The notes: generated by a model from the sequence alone, not told the origin. A DNA stretch of 64,000 nucleotides from Enterococcus aquimarinus (GCF_001885765.1 NZ_JXKD01000007.1:39000-102999), one strand, 5' to 3'; numbered from the stretch's first letter, positions 1 to 8,683 are shown. A program made the numbers and translations.

Positions 1-825
1 AATTGGCGTAATCATCGCAAAATGGTCATTGTTGATGGGAAAGTTGCCCATATCGGCGGGATGAATCTTGGTAATGAATATCGGAGTTTAACTGAAAAAT
101 TCACTTACTGGCGCGATACGAATTTAAGAATTGAAGGGCCAGCAGCCTTAGAAGTTCAAGGTGTTTTTTTACACGACTGGCTCTATTTTGAACAAGAACC
201 GGAAGTAGCGTCGCCTTTTATCGATCAAGCAGCGCTCTATTTCCCAACAGAAGCCATCGAAAAAGCGGACGATGAAAATTGTCAAATTATCTTTGGTGGA
301 CCCTATGACAAAGAAAGAATGATTCACGACGCCTTTATGGATGTTATCGGTAAAGCAACGACGTCGATTAAAATTGCGTCGCCTTACTTTGTTCCCGACG
401 AAGAATCGATGGCGACGTTACGTCGGGCGGCGCGTAGTGGGATTAAAGTCGAATTAATGATCCCAGGAAAAGGAGATCGTGCCCTTTCTTATTTTGGGAA
501 TACTTCTTTTATTGATCGGTTACTGGAAGCAGGCATCAACGTTTATTTTTATGATAAAGAGGCTTTCTTACATGGAAAATATATGATTATTGACGATACG
601 ATTGCAACGATTGGGTCAACGAATTTTGATGTTCGTAGTTTTTATTTAAACCATGAAATCTCTGCTTTTATTTATGGACCGTCCAAGACAGTAGTCGAAA
701 TTGTCAACCAATTTAAAGAGGATCTCTTAAAATCAGAACAAGTCACTCAAAAACAACGAGCAACACGTTCTATCAGCCAAAGAATTAAAGAACGTTTGAG
801 TGCCTTTTTCGCCCCCTTATTATAA
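1..825 (+). CDS. cls: Cardiolipin synthase, C-terminal part (5' end outside the window)
   Basis: This is the C-terminal 274 residues of a phospholipase D-superfamily cardiolipin synthase, which joins two phosphatidylglycerols into cardiolipin at the membrane. The frame is open from base 1, so the N-terminal membrane segments lie upstream of the window. Both HKD motifs are visible: HRKMVIVD encoded from base 13, and HGKYMIID from base 571, each followed by the usual IGS/IGG plus N-F-D or N-L-G tract. The spacing and the IASPYFVPDE segment between them are typical of bacterial Cls. An intrinsic terminator follows directly. The family call is firm; which paralogue it is cannot be told. Confidence 0.93.
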   Translation, partial: NWRNHRKMVIVDGKVAHIGGMNLGNEYRSLTEKFTYWRDTNLRIEGPAALEVQGVFLHDWLYFEQEPEVASPFIDQAALYFPTEAIEKADDENCQIIFGGPYDKERMIHDAFMDVIGKATTSIKIASPYFVPDEESMATLRRAARSGIKVELMIPGKGDRALSYFGNTSFIDRLLEAGINVYFYDKEAFLHGKYMIIDDTIATIGSTNFDVRSFYLNHEISAFIYGPSKTVVEIVNQFKEDLLKSEQVTQKQRATRSISQRIKERLSAFFAPLL

Positions 826-828
826 GTT

Positions 829-866
829 AAAAAACTTGTCATGCTTTTTTAGGTGACAAGTTTTTT
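829..866 (+). terminator. Intrinsic terminator after cls
   Basis: A 13-bp inverted repeat (arms at 829-841 and 854-866) encloses a T-rich loop and ends in six T residues. It starts a few bases after the cls stop codon and separates cls from the next operon. Confidence 0.85.
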
Positions 867-884
867 GATTTGTCCTAAAAGTGA

Positions 885-926
885 TTGTCATTTTTATTTT
901 TTAGTATATACTGCGTAGTATATACT
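885..926 (+). promoter_or_regulatory. Promoter with two palindromic GntR/HutC-type operators
   Basis: A -35 element TTGTCA (885-890) and a -10 TATACT (907-912) are separated by 16 bp. The perfect palindrome AGTATATACT occurs twice, at 903-912 over the -10 and at 917-926 over the likely start point, with 4 bp between them. The core GTATATAC fits the GT-N4-AC operator consensus known for HutC-subfamily GntR repressors. A regulator of that subfamily is encoded at 7091-7816, so autogenous control of this operon by it is a reasonable inference. Confidence 0.7.
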
Positions 927-954
927 ATTTCTTTTTTTGAAGGAGATTACGGTT

Positions 955-1809
955 GTGTTAAAAGATCAAGTAAAGAAGCATTCAAAAATTATCATTGCTT
1001 GTTTGTATGCGTTAACAGTTTCAATTGCCTTTAACTTTTTTTGGCTGCCTGGAAGAATTTATGCAAGTGGGATTACCGGTTTTTCGCAACTCATTGTGTC
1101 AGTAGTAGAGAGTTTTTTAGGAATTTCTTTTTCGATTCCTTTCCTTGTTTTATTAATGAATCTTCCCTTGCTGATAATTTCTTGGTTTGTCATTAATCGA
1201 TCGTTTACGAAGTATACGATCTTAGCCGTTTTACTCACTTATTTTTTTATGAGTATAGTTCCAGTGAAGACAATTGTCACCGATCCGATTTTAGCATCGA
1301 TTGTCGGTGGCGTTTTACATGGAGCGTCTGTGGGGATCACGTTAAATAGTGATTTTTCAACAGGTGGTTTAGATATTATCGGAATCTTGGTGAGAAAAAA
1401 GAGTGGTCGCTCCATTGGTAGTATCTTTATTATTTTTAACTGTTGTATTCAATTTATCGCTGGATTTTTATATGGGTGGCAATATGCCTTTTATAGTGCA
1501 TTAGCGGTTTTTATTAGTGGGAAAACCGTCGATTTTGTGAATACAAAGCAAAAAAAAGTGCAAATTATGTTAGTGACAGAGCACTCTGAAGAATTGATTC
1601 CGATGCTTCAACATTTACTAAAGCGAGGCATTACGATTGTCAACAATGTAGAAGGTGGCTTCTTAAAAGAAGAAAAGAAAATTTTATTTATCGTTGCGAG
1701 CCAAAAAGAAGTGAATTACTTAAATCAACTGGTGAAGAATGTTGATGAGCATGCGTTTATGAGTATCTCGCCAGGAGTTGTGACGAATACAAACTTTTAT
1801 GAATGGTAA
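955..1809 (+). CDS. YitT family membrane protein (DUF161/DUF2179)
   Basis: This is a 284-residue integral membrane protein of the YitT family, with about five hydrophobic segments in residues 15-200 and a soluble C-terminal DUF2179 domain (about 205-280). The family's molecular function is unknown. I place the start at GTG 955 because AAGGAG at 940-945 is correctly spaced for it; a TTG at 937 precedes that site. It is the first gene of the operon containing the PepV-like peptidase, glycosylasparaginase and putative fucosidase, and it lies behind the double operator. Its position makes a role in uptake or export of the glyco-amino acid or its products conceivable, but nothing in the sequence shows transport. 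Confidence 0.85.
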   Translation: MLKDQVKKHSKIIIACLYALTVSIAFNFFWLPGRIYASGITGFSQLIVSVVESFLGISFSIPFLVLLMNLPLLIISWFVINRSFTKYTILAVLLTYFFMSIVPVKTIVTDPILASIVGGVLHGASVGITLNSDFSTGGLDIIGILVRKKSGRSIGSIFIIFNCCIQFIAGFLYGWQYAFYSALAVFISGKTVDFVNTKQKKVQIMLVTEHSEELIPMLQHLLKRGITIVNNVEGGFLKEEKKILFIVASQKEVNYLNQLVKNVDEHAFMSISPGVVTNTNFYEW

Positions 1810-1832
1810 AAGAACAGAGAAGGAGTGACGGA

Positions 1833-3134
1833 ATGAAACAAGCTCATTTTAAAAAACTAATTCAGCCTAATAAAGAATTATTTTACCAAGATTTAGCGCA
1901 ATTGATTGCGATTCCTAGCGTCAAAGGACAAGCGCAAGTCGGTGCGCCGTATGGCATCGAAAATAAAAGAGTGCTAGAGAAAATCATGGAGATTGCGGAA
2001 TCTTATGGCTTTAAAGCGCATCTAGTTGATGATGCGGTTGCTTATATCCAAGTGGGCGAGGGCGATGAGTATGTTGGGATTGTGGGTCATTTAGACGTCG
2101 TCGAAGCAGGCGGCAAGTGGACATATCCGCCATTTGAACTAACTAAAGCCAACGGTAAGCTTTATGGTCGGGGTATTTTAGATAATAAAGGACCGATTTT
2201 TTCATGTTTATATGGATTAAAATTACTGATCGATCAAGGTTATCGATTCGACAAAACCATCCGTATTCTTTTTGGGAGTGATGAAGAGAGTGGTTCGTCT
2301 GATATTCCTCGCTATTTAAATCAAGAGAAAGCACCCGTTTTTGCCTTTACGCCAGATTGTAAATACCCCGTCGTTTACGGCGAACGAGGCATTCTGAATG
2401 TGGTATTTGAGACAACCCTTTCAGCGCAAAGCCTGGCGTTGATTTCTGAAATTGACGGGGAACAAGGTCGAAGTTTTGTGCCAGATGTTTTACGTTGTAT
2501 GGTTGAAGGACAAGCGCTCGCCGTTCAAGGGAAGCGAGCACCATCGAATGCCCCGGATTTAGGGAGCAATGGGATTACGTTACTCGCTGAAAAAATTAAA
2601 GAAACAACAACAAACGAAGAATTAAAACATTATTTCACGTGGCTTTATGATTGTCTACACGAAAAACATTTAGGACAAGGTCTCAATATGGCTTGGCAAG
2701 ATGAAATGAGTGGCTACTTAAATGTCACCCCTTACTTGTTAGAAAAGACCAAGACTGGATTTAAACTTGGTTTGTCTGTACGTTACCCAGTGTCCTTTAC
2801 GCAAGAGCAAGTGATGGCTGGTTTAGAGCAAGCGGCCAATGAGCAAACAATAGTAACATTAGTCCGAAGTTTACCGAGTTTATTAATCGATAAAAACCGT
2901 CCAGAAATCGCGCAATTAACCAAAGCGTATGATGACGTAACGGGTCTCGAGAGTACACCCGTTACGACAACGGGTGCGACGTATGCCCGTTTCTTACCGA
3001 ATACCGTGGCATTTGGACCATCTTTCCCAGGTCAAAAAGGCATTGCGCATAATGTCGATGAATACATGGATGAAAGTGATTTGTTACTGAATATGGAAAT
3101 TTATATGCATGCCATGTTAAATCTTTGCGAATAA
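1833..3134 (+). CDS. PepV-like M20 family dipeptidase
   Basis: This 433-residue metallopeptidase is of the M20A/PepV type (Xaa-His dipeptidase-like). Metal-site motifs are visible: GHLDVVEAG with its His and Asp, GRGILDNKGP with the bridging Asp, GSDEESGSSD with the catalytic and metal-binding Glu residues, and a C-terminal GIAHNVDEY His. I choose ATG 1833 because AAGGAG lies just before it; upstream in-frame codons have no such site. In Lactobacillus casei a pepV gene lies in the alf-2 cluster beside asnA2 and sugK, as here. A plausible role is trimming amino acids from N-glycopeptides so that GlcNAc-Asn is exposed. That role is inferred from context. Confidence 0.88.
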   Translation: MKQAHFKKLIQPNKELFYQDLAQLIAIPSVKGQAQVGAPYGIENKRVLEKIMEIAESYGFKAHLVDDAVAYIQVGEGDEYVGIVGHLDVVEAGGKWTYPPFELTKANGKLYGRGILDNKGPIFSCLYGLKLLIDQGYRFDKTIRILFGSDEESGSSDIPRYLNQEKAPVFAFTPDCKYPVVYGERGILNVVFETTLSAQSLALISEIDGEQGRSFVPDVLRCMVEGQALAVQGKRAPSNAPDLGSNGITLLAEKIKETTTNEELKHYFTWLYDCLHEKHLGQGLNMAWQDEMSGYLNVTPYLLEKTKTGFKLGLSVRYPVSFTQEQVMAGLEQAANEQTIVTLVRSLPSLLIDKNRPEIAQLTKAYDDVTGLESTPVTTTGATYARFLPNTVAFGPSFPGQKGIAHNVDEYMDESDLLLNMEIYMHAMLNLCE

Positions 3135-3159
3135 AACAAACAATTAGGAGGAGTAATAG

Positions 3160-4116
3160 ATGAGTTATGGAATGATTGCAACATGGAGAATGGCTTGTGA
3201 TGGTATCGCAGCCGCAACGCAAGCATTAGCCGAAGGTGGATCGTCGCAAAAAGCGATTGTGGATGCGATTAAAATGGTAGAAGATTATCCCTTTTATAAA
3301 TCGGTTGGTTATGGAGGGTTACCCAATGAAGTCGGGATGGTCGAACTCGATGCGGCCTTTATGAATGGTGACAACTTTGATATTGGTGCGGTTGCAGGTA
3401 GCCGTAGTGTAAAAAATCCGATTGTTGTAGCTGAAAAATTAAGTCATGAGCGTTTTAACTCGTTCTTAGTTGGTGACGGTGTGGCTAAATATGCCATTAA
3501 AGAAGGCTTTGAGCTGCAAAATATGCTAACGGAACGAGCAAAAAAAACGTGGCAAAATCGTCTAGAAGAGATACGCCATTCAAATTTAAGTCCGTATGAT
3601 GGACATGATACCGTGGGGATGGTGGCTTTAGACCAAACAGGAAGCATGTCTTGTGGCACTTCAAGTAGTGGGTTATTTATGAAAAAAGAAGGACGTGTCG
3701 GCGATTCTCCGTTGTCTGGATCAGGATTTTATGTCGATAGTGAGATTGGTGGGGCAACAGCAACTGGACTAGGGGAAGACTTGATGAAAGGTTGTCTAAG
3801 TTATGAAACCGTGCGTTTGATGGGAACAGGGATGCATCCTCAAGCAGCGGTCCAACAAGCGACAATGGATTTTGCGAAACGCTTAGAACGTCGTAAAGGA
3901 AAATGTGGCGCCTTCTCACTCGTTGCAATGAACAATCAAGGAGAGTGGGGCGTTGCGACGAATGTCGAATTTTCATTTGCGGTGGCAACCGACCAATTAG
4001 CACCCACGATTTACTTGGCCTATCCTGCCGAAGATGGCGGCAATCCACAGATTGAAGTCGCAAGCCAAGAATGGTTAGATGCATATCAAGCAAGAATTAC
4101 GGCACCGATTAAATAA
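3160..4116 (+). CDS. N(4)-(beta-N-acetylglucosaminyl)-L-asparaginase (glycosylasparaginase)
   Basis: This 318-residue Ntn-hydrolase of the glycosylasparaginase family cleaves the GlcNAc-Asn bond, giving aspartate and a GlcNAc-amine that decays to GlcNAc. The autoproteolysis and active-site motif GHDTVGMV is present, with the nucleophile predicted at Thr151 after Asp150, followed by the Gly/Ser-rich TSSSG tract. No signal peptide is visible, so the enzyme should work in the cytoplasm on imported substrate. A GGAGGAG ribosome binding site precedes the ATG. It corresponds to AsnA2 of the L. casei alf-2 cluster, which is known to process GlcNAc-Asn after defucosylation. Confidence 0.92.
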   Translation: MSYGMIATWRMACDGIAAATQALAEGGSSQKAIVDAIKMVEDYPFYKSVGYGGLPNEVGMVELDAAFMNGDNFDIGAVAGSRSVKNPIVVAEKLSHERFNSFLVGDGVAKYAIKEGFELQNMLTERAKKTWQNRLEEIRHSNLSPYDGHDTVGMVALDQTGSMSCGTSSSGLFMKKEGRVGDSPLSGSGFYVDSEIGGATATGLGEDLMKGCLSYETVRLMGTGMHPQAAVQQATMDFAKRLERRKGKCGAFSLVAMNNQGEWGVATNVEFSFAVATDQLAPTIYLAYPAEDGGNPQIEVASQEWLDAYQARITAPIK

Positions 4117-4150
4117 AAAATAAAAAGGTAAAAAAAGAGGAGAATAATAC

Positions 4151-6145
4151 ATGCGTTCAAGACAAGTCCATTTAGATTTCCATACAAGTGAGTTCATTCC
4201 ACATATCGGTGAACAGTTTAATAAAACCGCTTTTGTCGAAACATTAAAAGCGGCTCACGTCGATTCGATTACCTGTTTTGCGCGATGTCACCATGGGATG
4301 TTGTATTATCCAAGTAAAACGCATCCGGAGTTGATTCATCCAGGACTCGAAAATCACCAGTTATTAATTGATCAAATTGATGCTTGTCATGAAGCAGGGA
4401 TTGCTGTACCAATTTATACAACCGTTCAGTGGGATCACTACATTATGAAGAATCATCCAGAATGGTTAGCGGTGGATGATCAAGGGGAATTCATCGATAC
4501 ACAAGGCGTACCGGCACCGCATTTTTATCACACGATTTGCTTGAATAGTCCATACCGTGCGTTTTTCAAAGAACATCTACTGGATATCATTGAGGTCGTT
4601 GGCAAAGAAAAAGTCGATGGTATTTTTATGGATATATTATTTGCTGTTGATTGTGACTGTCAATATTGTCAAATTGAGATGGAAAAATTAGCGATTGATC
4701 ATACGATTAAAAATGAACGTTTGAAGTATTCAAAAATCATGCTCCATGATTTTAAAGAAGAGATTTCTGAAATGATTTGGTCGATTTCATCCGAAATGAA
4801 CGTTTTTTATAATGGGTCGCATATTGGTCCAAATGATAAAAATAGTTTGCCATTTTATTCGCACTTAGAGCTAGAAAGTTTACCAAGTGGTGGTTGGGGC
4901 TATGATCATTTCCCAATTACGGCCCGCTATGCCCGTAACTTAGGGAAAGAATTTCTCGGGATGACGGGAAAATTCCATACGTATTGGGGGGATTTCCATT
5001 CATTAAAAAATAAAGCAGCGATGGAGTTTGAAGTCTTTAATATGTTTGCTCAAGGGGCACAAGGTTGTTCAATTGGGGATCAATTACATCCTGATGGGGC
5101 ATTATCAAAAGCTGCTTATAATATAATTGGACACGTTTTTGAAACGGTAGAGAAGATGGAAGAAGATTGTCAATATGCCTCGATTCCAATGACTGAAATT
5201 GCTGTTTTAACACCTGAAGAATTTTGGATTCCAGGTTCAGATGCTCCAAGAACAAGTCCAGCAATTATTGGGATAACAAGAATGCTCCAAGAACTGAATT
5301 ATCAATTTGACATTATTGATTCTGCGATGAATTTTGAAAAATATCAAGCGATTATTTTACCTGATGTGATTCCGTTTAGCGAAACAATCGCAGACAAATT
5401 AACGACCTTTACAAAGCAAGGCGGTAAAGTAATTGGCACTTTTGAATCTCTCATTAATCCAACAACGACGAAACAAGCGTTCTATGGCATTGATTATTTA
5501 GGTGAAGGGACGTATGAACGCGACTTTATTTTACCAGATGAGCAATACGGAAAAGACTTACCTAAAGAAGAATTTGTTTCGTATATCCGTGGGACGGAAA
5601 TTACCCTGAACGGCGCCGAAAAACTGGTGGATCGGATAAAACCTTACTTTAACCGGGAAGGAGAAACGTTTATTTCGCATCAACATGCGCCGTCAAAACG
5701 TGAAATTGGCGCACCAGAATTAACGAAATTTGGGAACGTGTATTACTTTGCCCATCCAATCTTTACCTTATACCGTAAAAATGCTCCACAATTTATAAAA
5801 GAAATTTTCAGTGATGTCTTAGCAGAATGTGTCACACACAAGCAACTGATTCATAATGGACCATCCTCGTTACAGATTACAGCGAATACATCAAAAGACC
5901 AAGACGTGATTGTGCTACATGGATTACATTATTTAACAGAGAAAAAGTCAGAAGAGATTTATACCATTGAAAATCATTATCCATTACTCGATATTTCAAT
6001 GAAATGTTTTGTAGGAAATAAAAAAGTAACAAAAGTGGTGGATGTCTTGAATCAAAAAGAATTAGTATTTGAAGTGAGTGAAGGGTATGTTACGATTCAT
6101 CAAGAGGTATTAGTCCCTCATGTAGTTTATAAAATTGTCTTTTAA
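4151..6145 (+). CDS. Putative alpha-L-fucosidase, GH151-like (GHL6 / GH42 trimerisation-like architecture)
   Basis: This is a 664-residue glycoside hydrolase-like protein. Residues 1 to about 330 look like a TIM barrel of the hypothetical glycosyl hydrolase 6 type (for example the CFARCHHGMLYYPSKTHPE and GIFMDILF segments), followed by a GH42 trimerisation-like Rossmann domain (about 355-480) and a C-terminal beta domain. This architecture is shared with GH151 alpha-L-fucosidases such as Bifidobacterium infantis Blon_0346; I recall the family from its layout and cannot align it here. It has no signal peptide, so it is intracellular. It sits exactly where an alpha-1,6-fucosidase is needed, between glycosylasparaginase and the sugar kinase. 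Activity on another sugar, such as galactose, is the main alternative. Confidence 0.62.
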   Translation: MRSRQVHLDFHTSEFIPHIGEQFNKTAFVETLKAAHVDSITCFARCHHGMLYYPSKTHPELIHPGLENHQLLIDQIDACHEAGIAVPIYTTVQWDHYIMKNHPEWLAVDDQGEFIDTQGVPAPHFYHTICLNSPYRAFFKEHLLDIIEVVGKEKVDGIFMDILFAVDCDCQYCQIEMEKLAIDHTIKNERLKYSKIMLHDFKEEISEMIWSISSEMNVFYNGSHIGPNDKNSLPFYSHLELESLPSGGWGYDHFPITARYARNLGKEFLGMTGKFHTYWGDFHSLKNKAAMEFEVFNMFAQGAQGCSIGDQLHPDGALSKAAYNIIGHVFETVEKMEEDCQYASIPMTEIAVLTPEEFWIPGSDAPRTSPAIIGITRMLQELNYQFDIIDSAMNFEKYQAIILPDVIPFSETIADKLTTFTKQGGKVIGTFESLINPTTTKQAFYGIDYLGEGTYERDFILPDEQYGKDLPKEEFVSYIRGTEITLNGAEKLVDRIKPYFNREGETFISHQHAPSKREIGAPELTKFGNVYYFAHPIFTLYRKNAPQFIKEIFSDVLAECVTHKQLIHNGPSSLQITANTSKDQDVIVLHGLHYLTEKKSEEIYTIENHYPLLDISMKCFVGNKKVTKVVDVLNQKELVFEVSEGYVTIHQEVLVPHVVYKIVF

Positions 6146-6157
6146 GGTGGGAAATAG

Positions 6158-7015
6158 ATGGCCATATTAACGATTGATATTGGTGGTTCAAGTGTGAAAA
6201 GTGCGATTTATACCGGAGAATTAGCCGATCATAAACAGTTTTATTCACCAGAAAATTTAGTGAAGATGCAAGAAAATCTTGATGAAATGATTATGTATTA
6301 CTTAAAAAAGTATGACATTACCGCGATTGCCTTTAGTGTGCCAGGGATTGCCAATCAGGAAACAGGCCGAGTGGATGGCGTCAGCTCCTTACGTTATATT
6401 CATGATTTTGATTTTATTGCGTATTTTAAAGAAACGTATCAACGACCCATTTATTTTGAAAATGATGCCAACAGTGCTTGTAAGGCGGAAGTCCATTTAG
6501 GTATTGCTGGGGATATTAAGAATGCCCTCTTTATGGTGATTGGTACTGGTGTTGGGGGAACGATTATCTCAAATGGTCAAATCCAACCAGGAGAGCATGC
6601 TTATGGTGGGGAGTTTGGTATGATGTTAGTCGATGGCCGCCGAGAGTTAAGTGAACTTGGTTCTGCTGTGCACATGGCGCGCAAGTATTCAAAGTTAAAA
6701 GGGAAAGAGTATACAGGCGAAGAGGTCTTTGCTTTAGCAGAAGCAGGCGAAGTCGATGCGGTGACGGCAACAGAGGAACTGTATCACTACTTAGCTTTAG
6801 GCATTTACAATATGCAGTATACGATTGATCCAGAATACATTGTTTTAGGTGGCGGTATTACCAAAAAAGCTGATTTACTCGATCATCTTTATCGGAAACT
6901 AGCAGAAATCATGAATTACGGACAACGCTGTCCCATTATGCCAAAGATTCGTATCGCAAAATTTGGAAATGATGCCAATTTAATTGGCGCGGCATTAACG
7001 GCTGAAGGAAAATAA
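6158..7015 (+). CDS. ROK family sugar kinase (candidate GlcNAc kinase, SugK-like)
   Basis: This is a 285-residue ROK protein with the N-terminal phosphate-binding DIGGSSVKSA, the catalytic-loop segment ENDANSACKAE, and GTGVGGTII. It lacks the CxCGxxGCxE zinc motif, and the usual ExGH segment reads GGEFGM, so it belongs to the zinc-free branch of ROK kinases. It starts 12 bp after the putative fucosidase with an AAGGTGGG site and ends at a terminator. In the L. casei alf-2 cluster sugK holds the equivalent place and is needed for growth on the fucosylated glyco-amino acid. Phosphorylation of GlcNAc is the likely reaction; substrate specificity is inferred only from position. Confidence 0.82.
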   Translation: MAILTIDIGGSSVKSAIYTGELADHKQFYSPENLVKMQENLDEMIMYYLKKYDITAIAFSVPGIANQETGRVDGVSSLRYIHDFDFIAYFKETYQRPIYFENDANSACKAEVHLGIAGDIKNALFMVIGTGVGGTIISNGQIQPGEHAYGGEFGMMLVDGRRELSELGSAVHMARKYSKLKGKEYTGEEVFALAEAGEVDAVTATEELYHYLALGIYNMQYTIDPEYIVLGGGITKKADLLDHLYRKLAEIMNYGQRCPIMPKIRIAKFGNDANLIGAALTAEGK

Positions 7016-7017
7016 TG

Positions 7018-7060
7018 AAAAAACAGACTGGATCAAAATAATGGTTCCAGTCTGTTTTTT
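7018..7060 (+). terminator. Intrinsic terminator between the ROK kinase and gntR genes
   Basis: A long inverted repeat with arms at about 7018-7032 and 7046-7060 (core ACAGACTGGA paired with TCCAGTCTGT) ends in TTTTTT. It makes the downstream regulator partly independent of the operon. Confidence 0.85.
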
Positions 7061-7090
7061 CCATGCTATACTAACAAGTGAGGTGAAGGT

Positions 7091-7816
7091 ATGAGTGAAA
7101 GACATTCCACAAAAGTAAAATTTGAGGCTGTGGCCCAAAACATTCAAGAACGGATTAACGAAGGGATTTATGTGAGTTCGCAAAAATTACCTTCGGAATA
7201 TGATTTAGCCAAAGAGTTTGAAGTGAGTCGCTTGACAATCCGTAAAGCCATCGATGAACTCGTTCAAAAAAATATTTTATTTAAACTAAAAGGCAAAGGC
7301 AGTTATGTGATGTCGCCGCAAAAAATTCAAAGTGGCCGATCAGGTCTCCAAGGATTTACGGAAGCCGCCAAGGAATATGGGAAAACGAGTCGGACAGAAG
7401 TGATTTCGTTTAAGACATTAAAAACGGTCCCTGAAACTATTTTAGAAGCCTTAAAATTAACGAAAGGACAGCCCGTCAAAGAGTTGATTCGTCGTCGGAT
7501 GTATGATGAGGAGCCAATGACGGTCGAAAAACTGTATTTACCAGAACTGACTGTCGAAGGGTTGACTGCGAAAGATTTTGAAGGTTCTTTGTTTCAATTA
7601 CTCGAAGAAAAAATTGAAATTGCCTATTCGCATCAAGAAATTGAAGCGATATTGGTGACAAAAGAGTTAGAAAAATGGTTAGCCGTTCCTTTAGGAAGTC
7701 CTTTATTACAAGTGGATTCATTGACCTATACGAAGGATGCCGCACCGATTCTTTATGACCGTTCTTATTATCGAGCAGATAAATATACGTTTAAAAATAC
7801 TTTGATCCGTAATTAA
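7091..7816 (+). CDS. GntR family (HutC/UTRA) transcriptional regulator
   Basis: This 241-residue regulator has an N-terminal winged helix-turn-helix (residues about 10-75, with KLPSEYDLAKEFEVSRLTIR-type recognition region) and a C-terminal UTRA effector-binding domain (about 95-235). It therefore belongs to the HutC subfamily, whose members usually sense a sugar phosphate or amino acid derivative. A GAGGTGAAGG site precedes the ATG, and a TATACT-like -10 (7067-7072) lies in the short gap after the upstream terminator. The double GTATATAC palindrome before the yitT-type gene fits its expected operator. By analogy with AlfR2 of L. casei it may sense fucosyl-GlcNAc-Asn or a breakdown product; this is inference. 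Confidence 0.88.
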   Translation: MSERHSTKVKFEAVAQNIQERINEGIYVSSQKLPSEYDLAKEFEVSRLTIRKAIDELVQKNILFKLKGKGSYVMSPQKIQSGRSGLQGFTEAAKEYGKTSRTEVISFKTLKTVPETILEALKLTKGQPVKELIRRRMYDEEPMTVEKLYLPELTVEGLTAKDFEGSLFQLLEEKIEIAYSHQEIEAILVTKELEKWLAVPLGSPLLQVDSLTYTKDAAPILYDRSYYRADKYTFKNTLIRN

Positions 7817-7862
7817 TAAAAGTCTGAACAAACTCCGACTAGGGAGTGTTCAGACTTTTTTA
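7817..7862. terminator. Bidirectional terminator between gntR and deoR genes
   Basis: A long hairpin (core AAAGTCTGAACA and TGTTCAGACTTT, with inner ACTCC/GGAGT) lies between two convergent genes. It has T runs on the + side and A runs that serve as T runs on the - strand. Confidence 0.85.
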
Positions 7863-7863
7863 G

Positions 7864-8625
7864 TTATTCAGGGTATAACAGTTCGACATCTTTTGTTTCG
7901 AATAAGTTCAAGTAATTTGAATGAGGCATTTGATTGGTTACAACGGCATCGTAGTCCTCAAAGTTGCCAATTTTAAAGAAATGAGTAGAATCAAATTTTG
8001 AATCATCGACGAGTAAAATTTTTTGTTTGGCGCGTTGCATCATTTCTTTTTTGAGATTCGCTTGGCTAAAACTTGTTTCATAAATGCCATCTTGATCAAT
8101 GCCACGACAAGAGAAAAAAGCTAAATCAAAGCGAAAAGATTCAAAGACGGGATCTTGACCAGAAGGGAAAATCGCATTTGAATTCATTTTAATTTCGCCA
8201 CCGGTAATAAAGATTTTTAACGATTCATTATTCGATTCACTAAGGATAGTCGCAGTCTTAAGACTATTCGTGATGACGACTAAATTCGGAATGGTCATAA
8301 TGGCATCAATGATTTGTTGGACAGTACTGCTAGAATCAAGAAATAGACACATCCCGGGTCCAATAAAATCTTTGGCTAAATCAATGATGATTTTTTTCTT
8401 TGAGAGGTTTTTATTCTCACGATAGGTATGAGAAAACTCAATATTTGATGCTTGCGTAAGCATCACACCGCCGCGAACGCGCGTCACGACTTTTTGATTT
8501 TCTAATGAAATTAAGGCGCGTCGAATCGAAGAAGTACTGCAATGCAGCAGCTCACATAATTCAGCGCTACGAACCATTTTTTTATTAGCTAAAATTTCTA
8601 AAATCTCTTTTTCGCGAATATCCAT
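7864..8625 (-). CDS. DeoR family transcriptional regulator (likely fucose operon repressor)
   Basis: This is a 253-residue DeoR regulator: N-terminal HTH (residues about 1-55, REKEILEILANKK onward with the SSIRRALISLE recognition helix) and a C-terminal DeoRC sensor domain of the sugar-phosphate isomerase-like fold, with the typical DSSSTV, ITNS and DSSKF/DDSKF signatures. The open frame extends 34 codons upstream, but GGAGG at 8633-8637 points to the ATG at 8625. It is divergent from fucAKI, so it is most likely their regulator, with fuculose-1-phosphate as a plausible effector. The direct TGAAC repeats in the shared intergenic region are candidate operators. Confidence 0.9.
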   Translation of the reverse strand: MDIREKEILEILANKKMVRSAELCELLHCSTSSIRRALISLENQKVVTRVRGGVMLTQASNIEFSHTYRENKNLSKKKIIIDLAKDFIGPGMCLFLDSSSTVQQIIDAIMTIPNLVVITNSLKTATILSESNNESLKIFITGGEIKMNSNAIFPSGQDPVFESFRFDLAFFSCRGIDQDGIYETSFSQANLKKEMMQRAKQKILLVDDSKFDSTHFFKIGNFEDYDAVVTNQMPHSNYLNLFETKDVELLYPE

Positions 8626-8658
8626 GAGCATCCCTCCAGTGATAATTGTAGCACAAAC

Positions 8659-8683
8659 TGAACGGAAATGAACAATTATGAAC
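8659..8683. promoter_or_regulatory. Three TGAAC direct repeats at 10-bp spacing (candidate DeoR operator)
   Basis: The pentamer TGAAC occurs at 8659, 8669 and 8679, so each copy is one helical turn from the next. An inverted copy (GTTCA) lies at 8722-8726. Direct repeats on one helix face are known for several DeoR-family operators. The block lies between the divergent deoR and fucA genes, just upstream of the deoR start. Confidence 0.55.
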
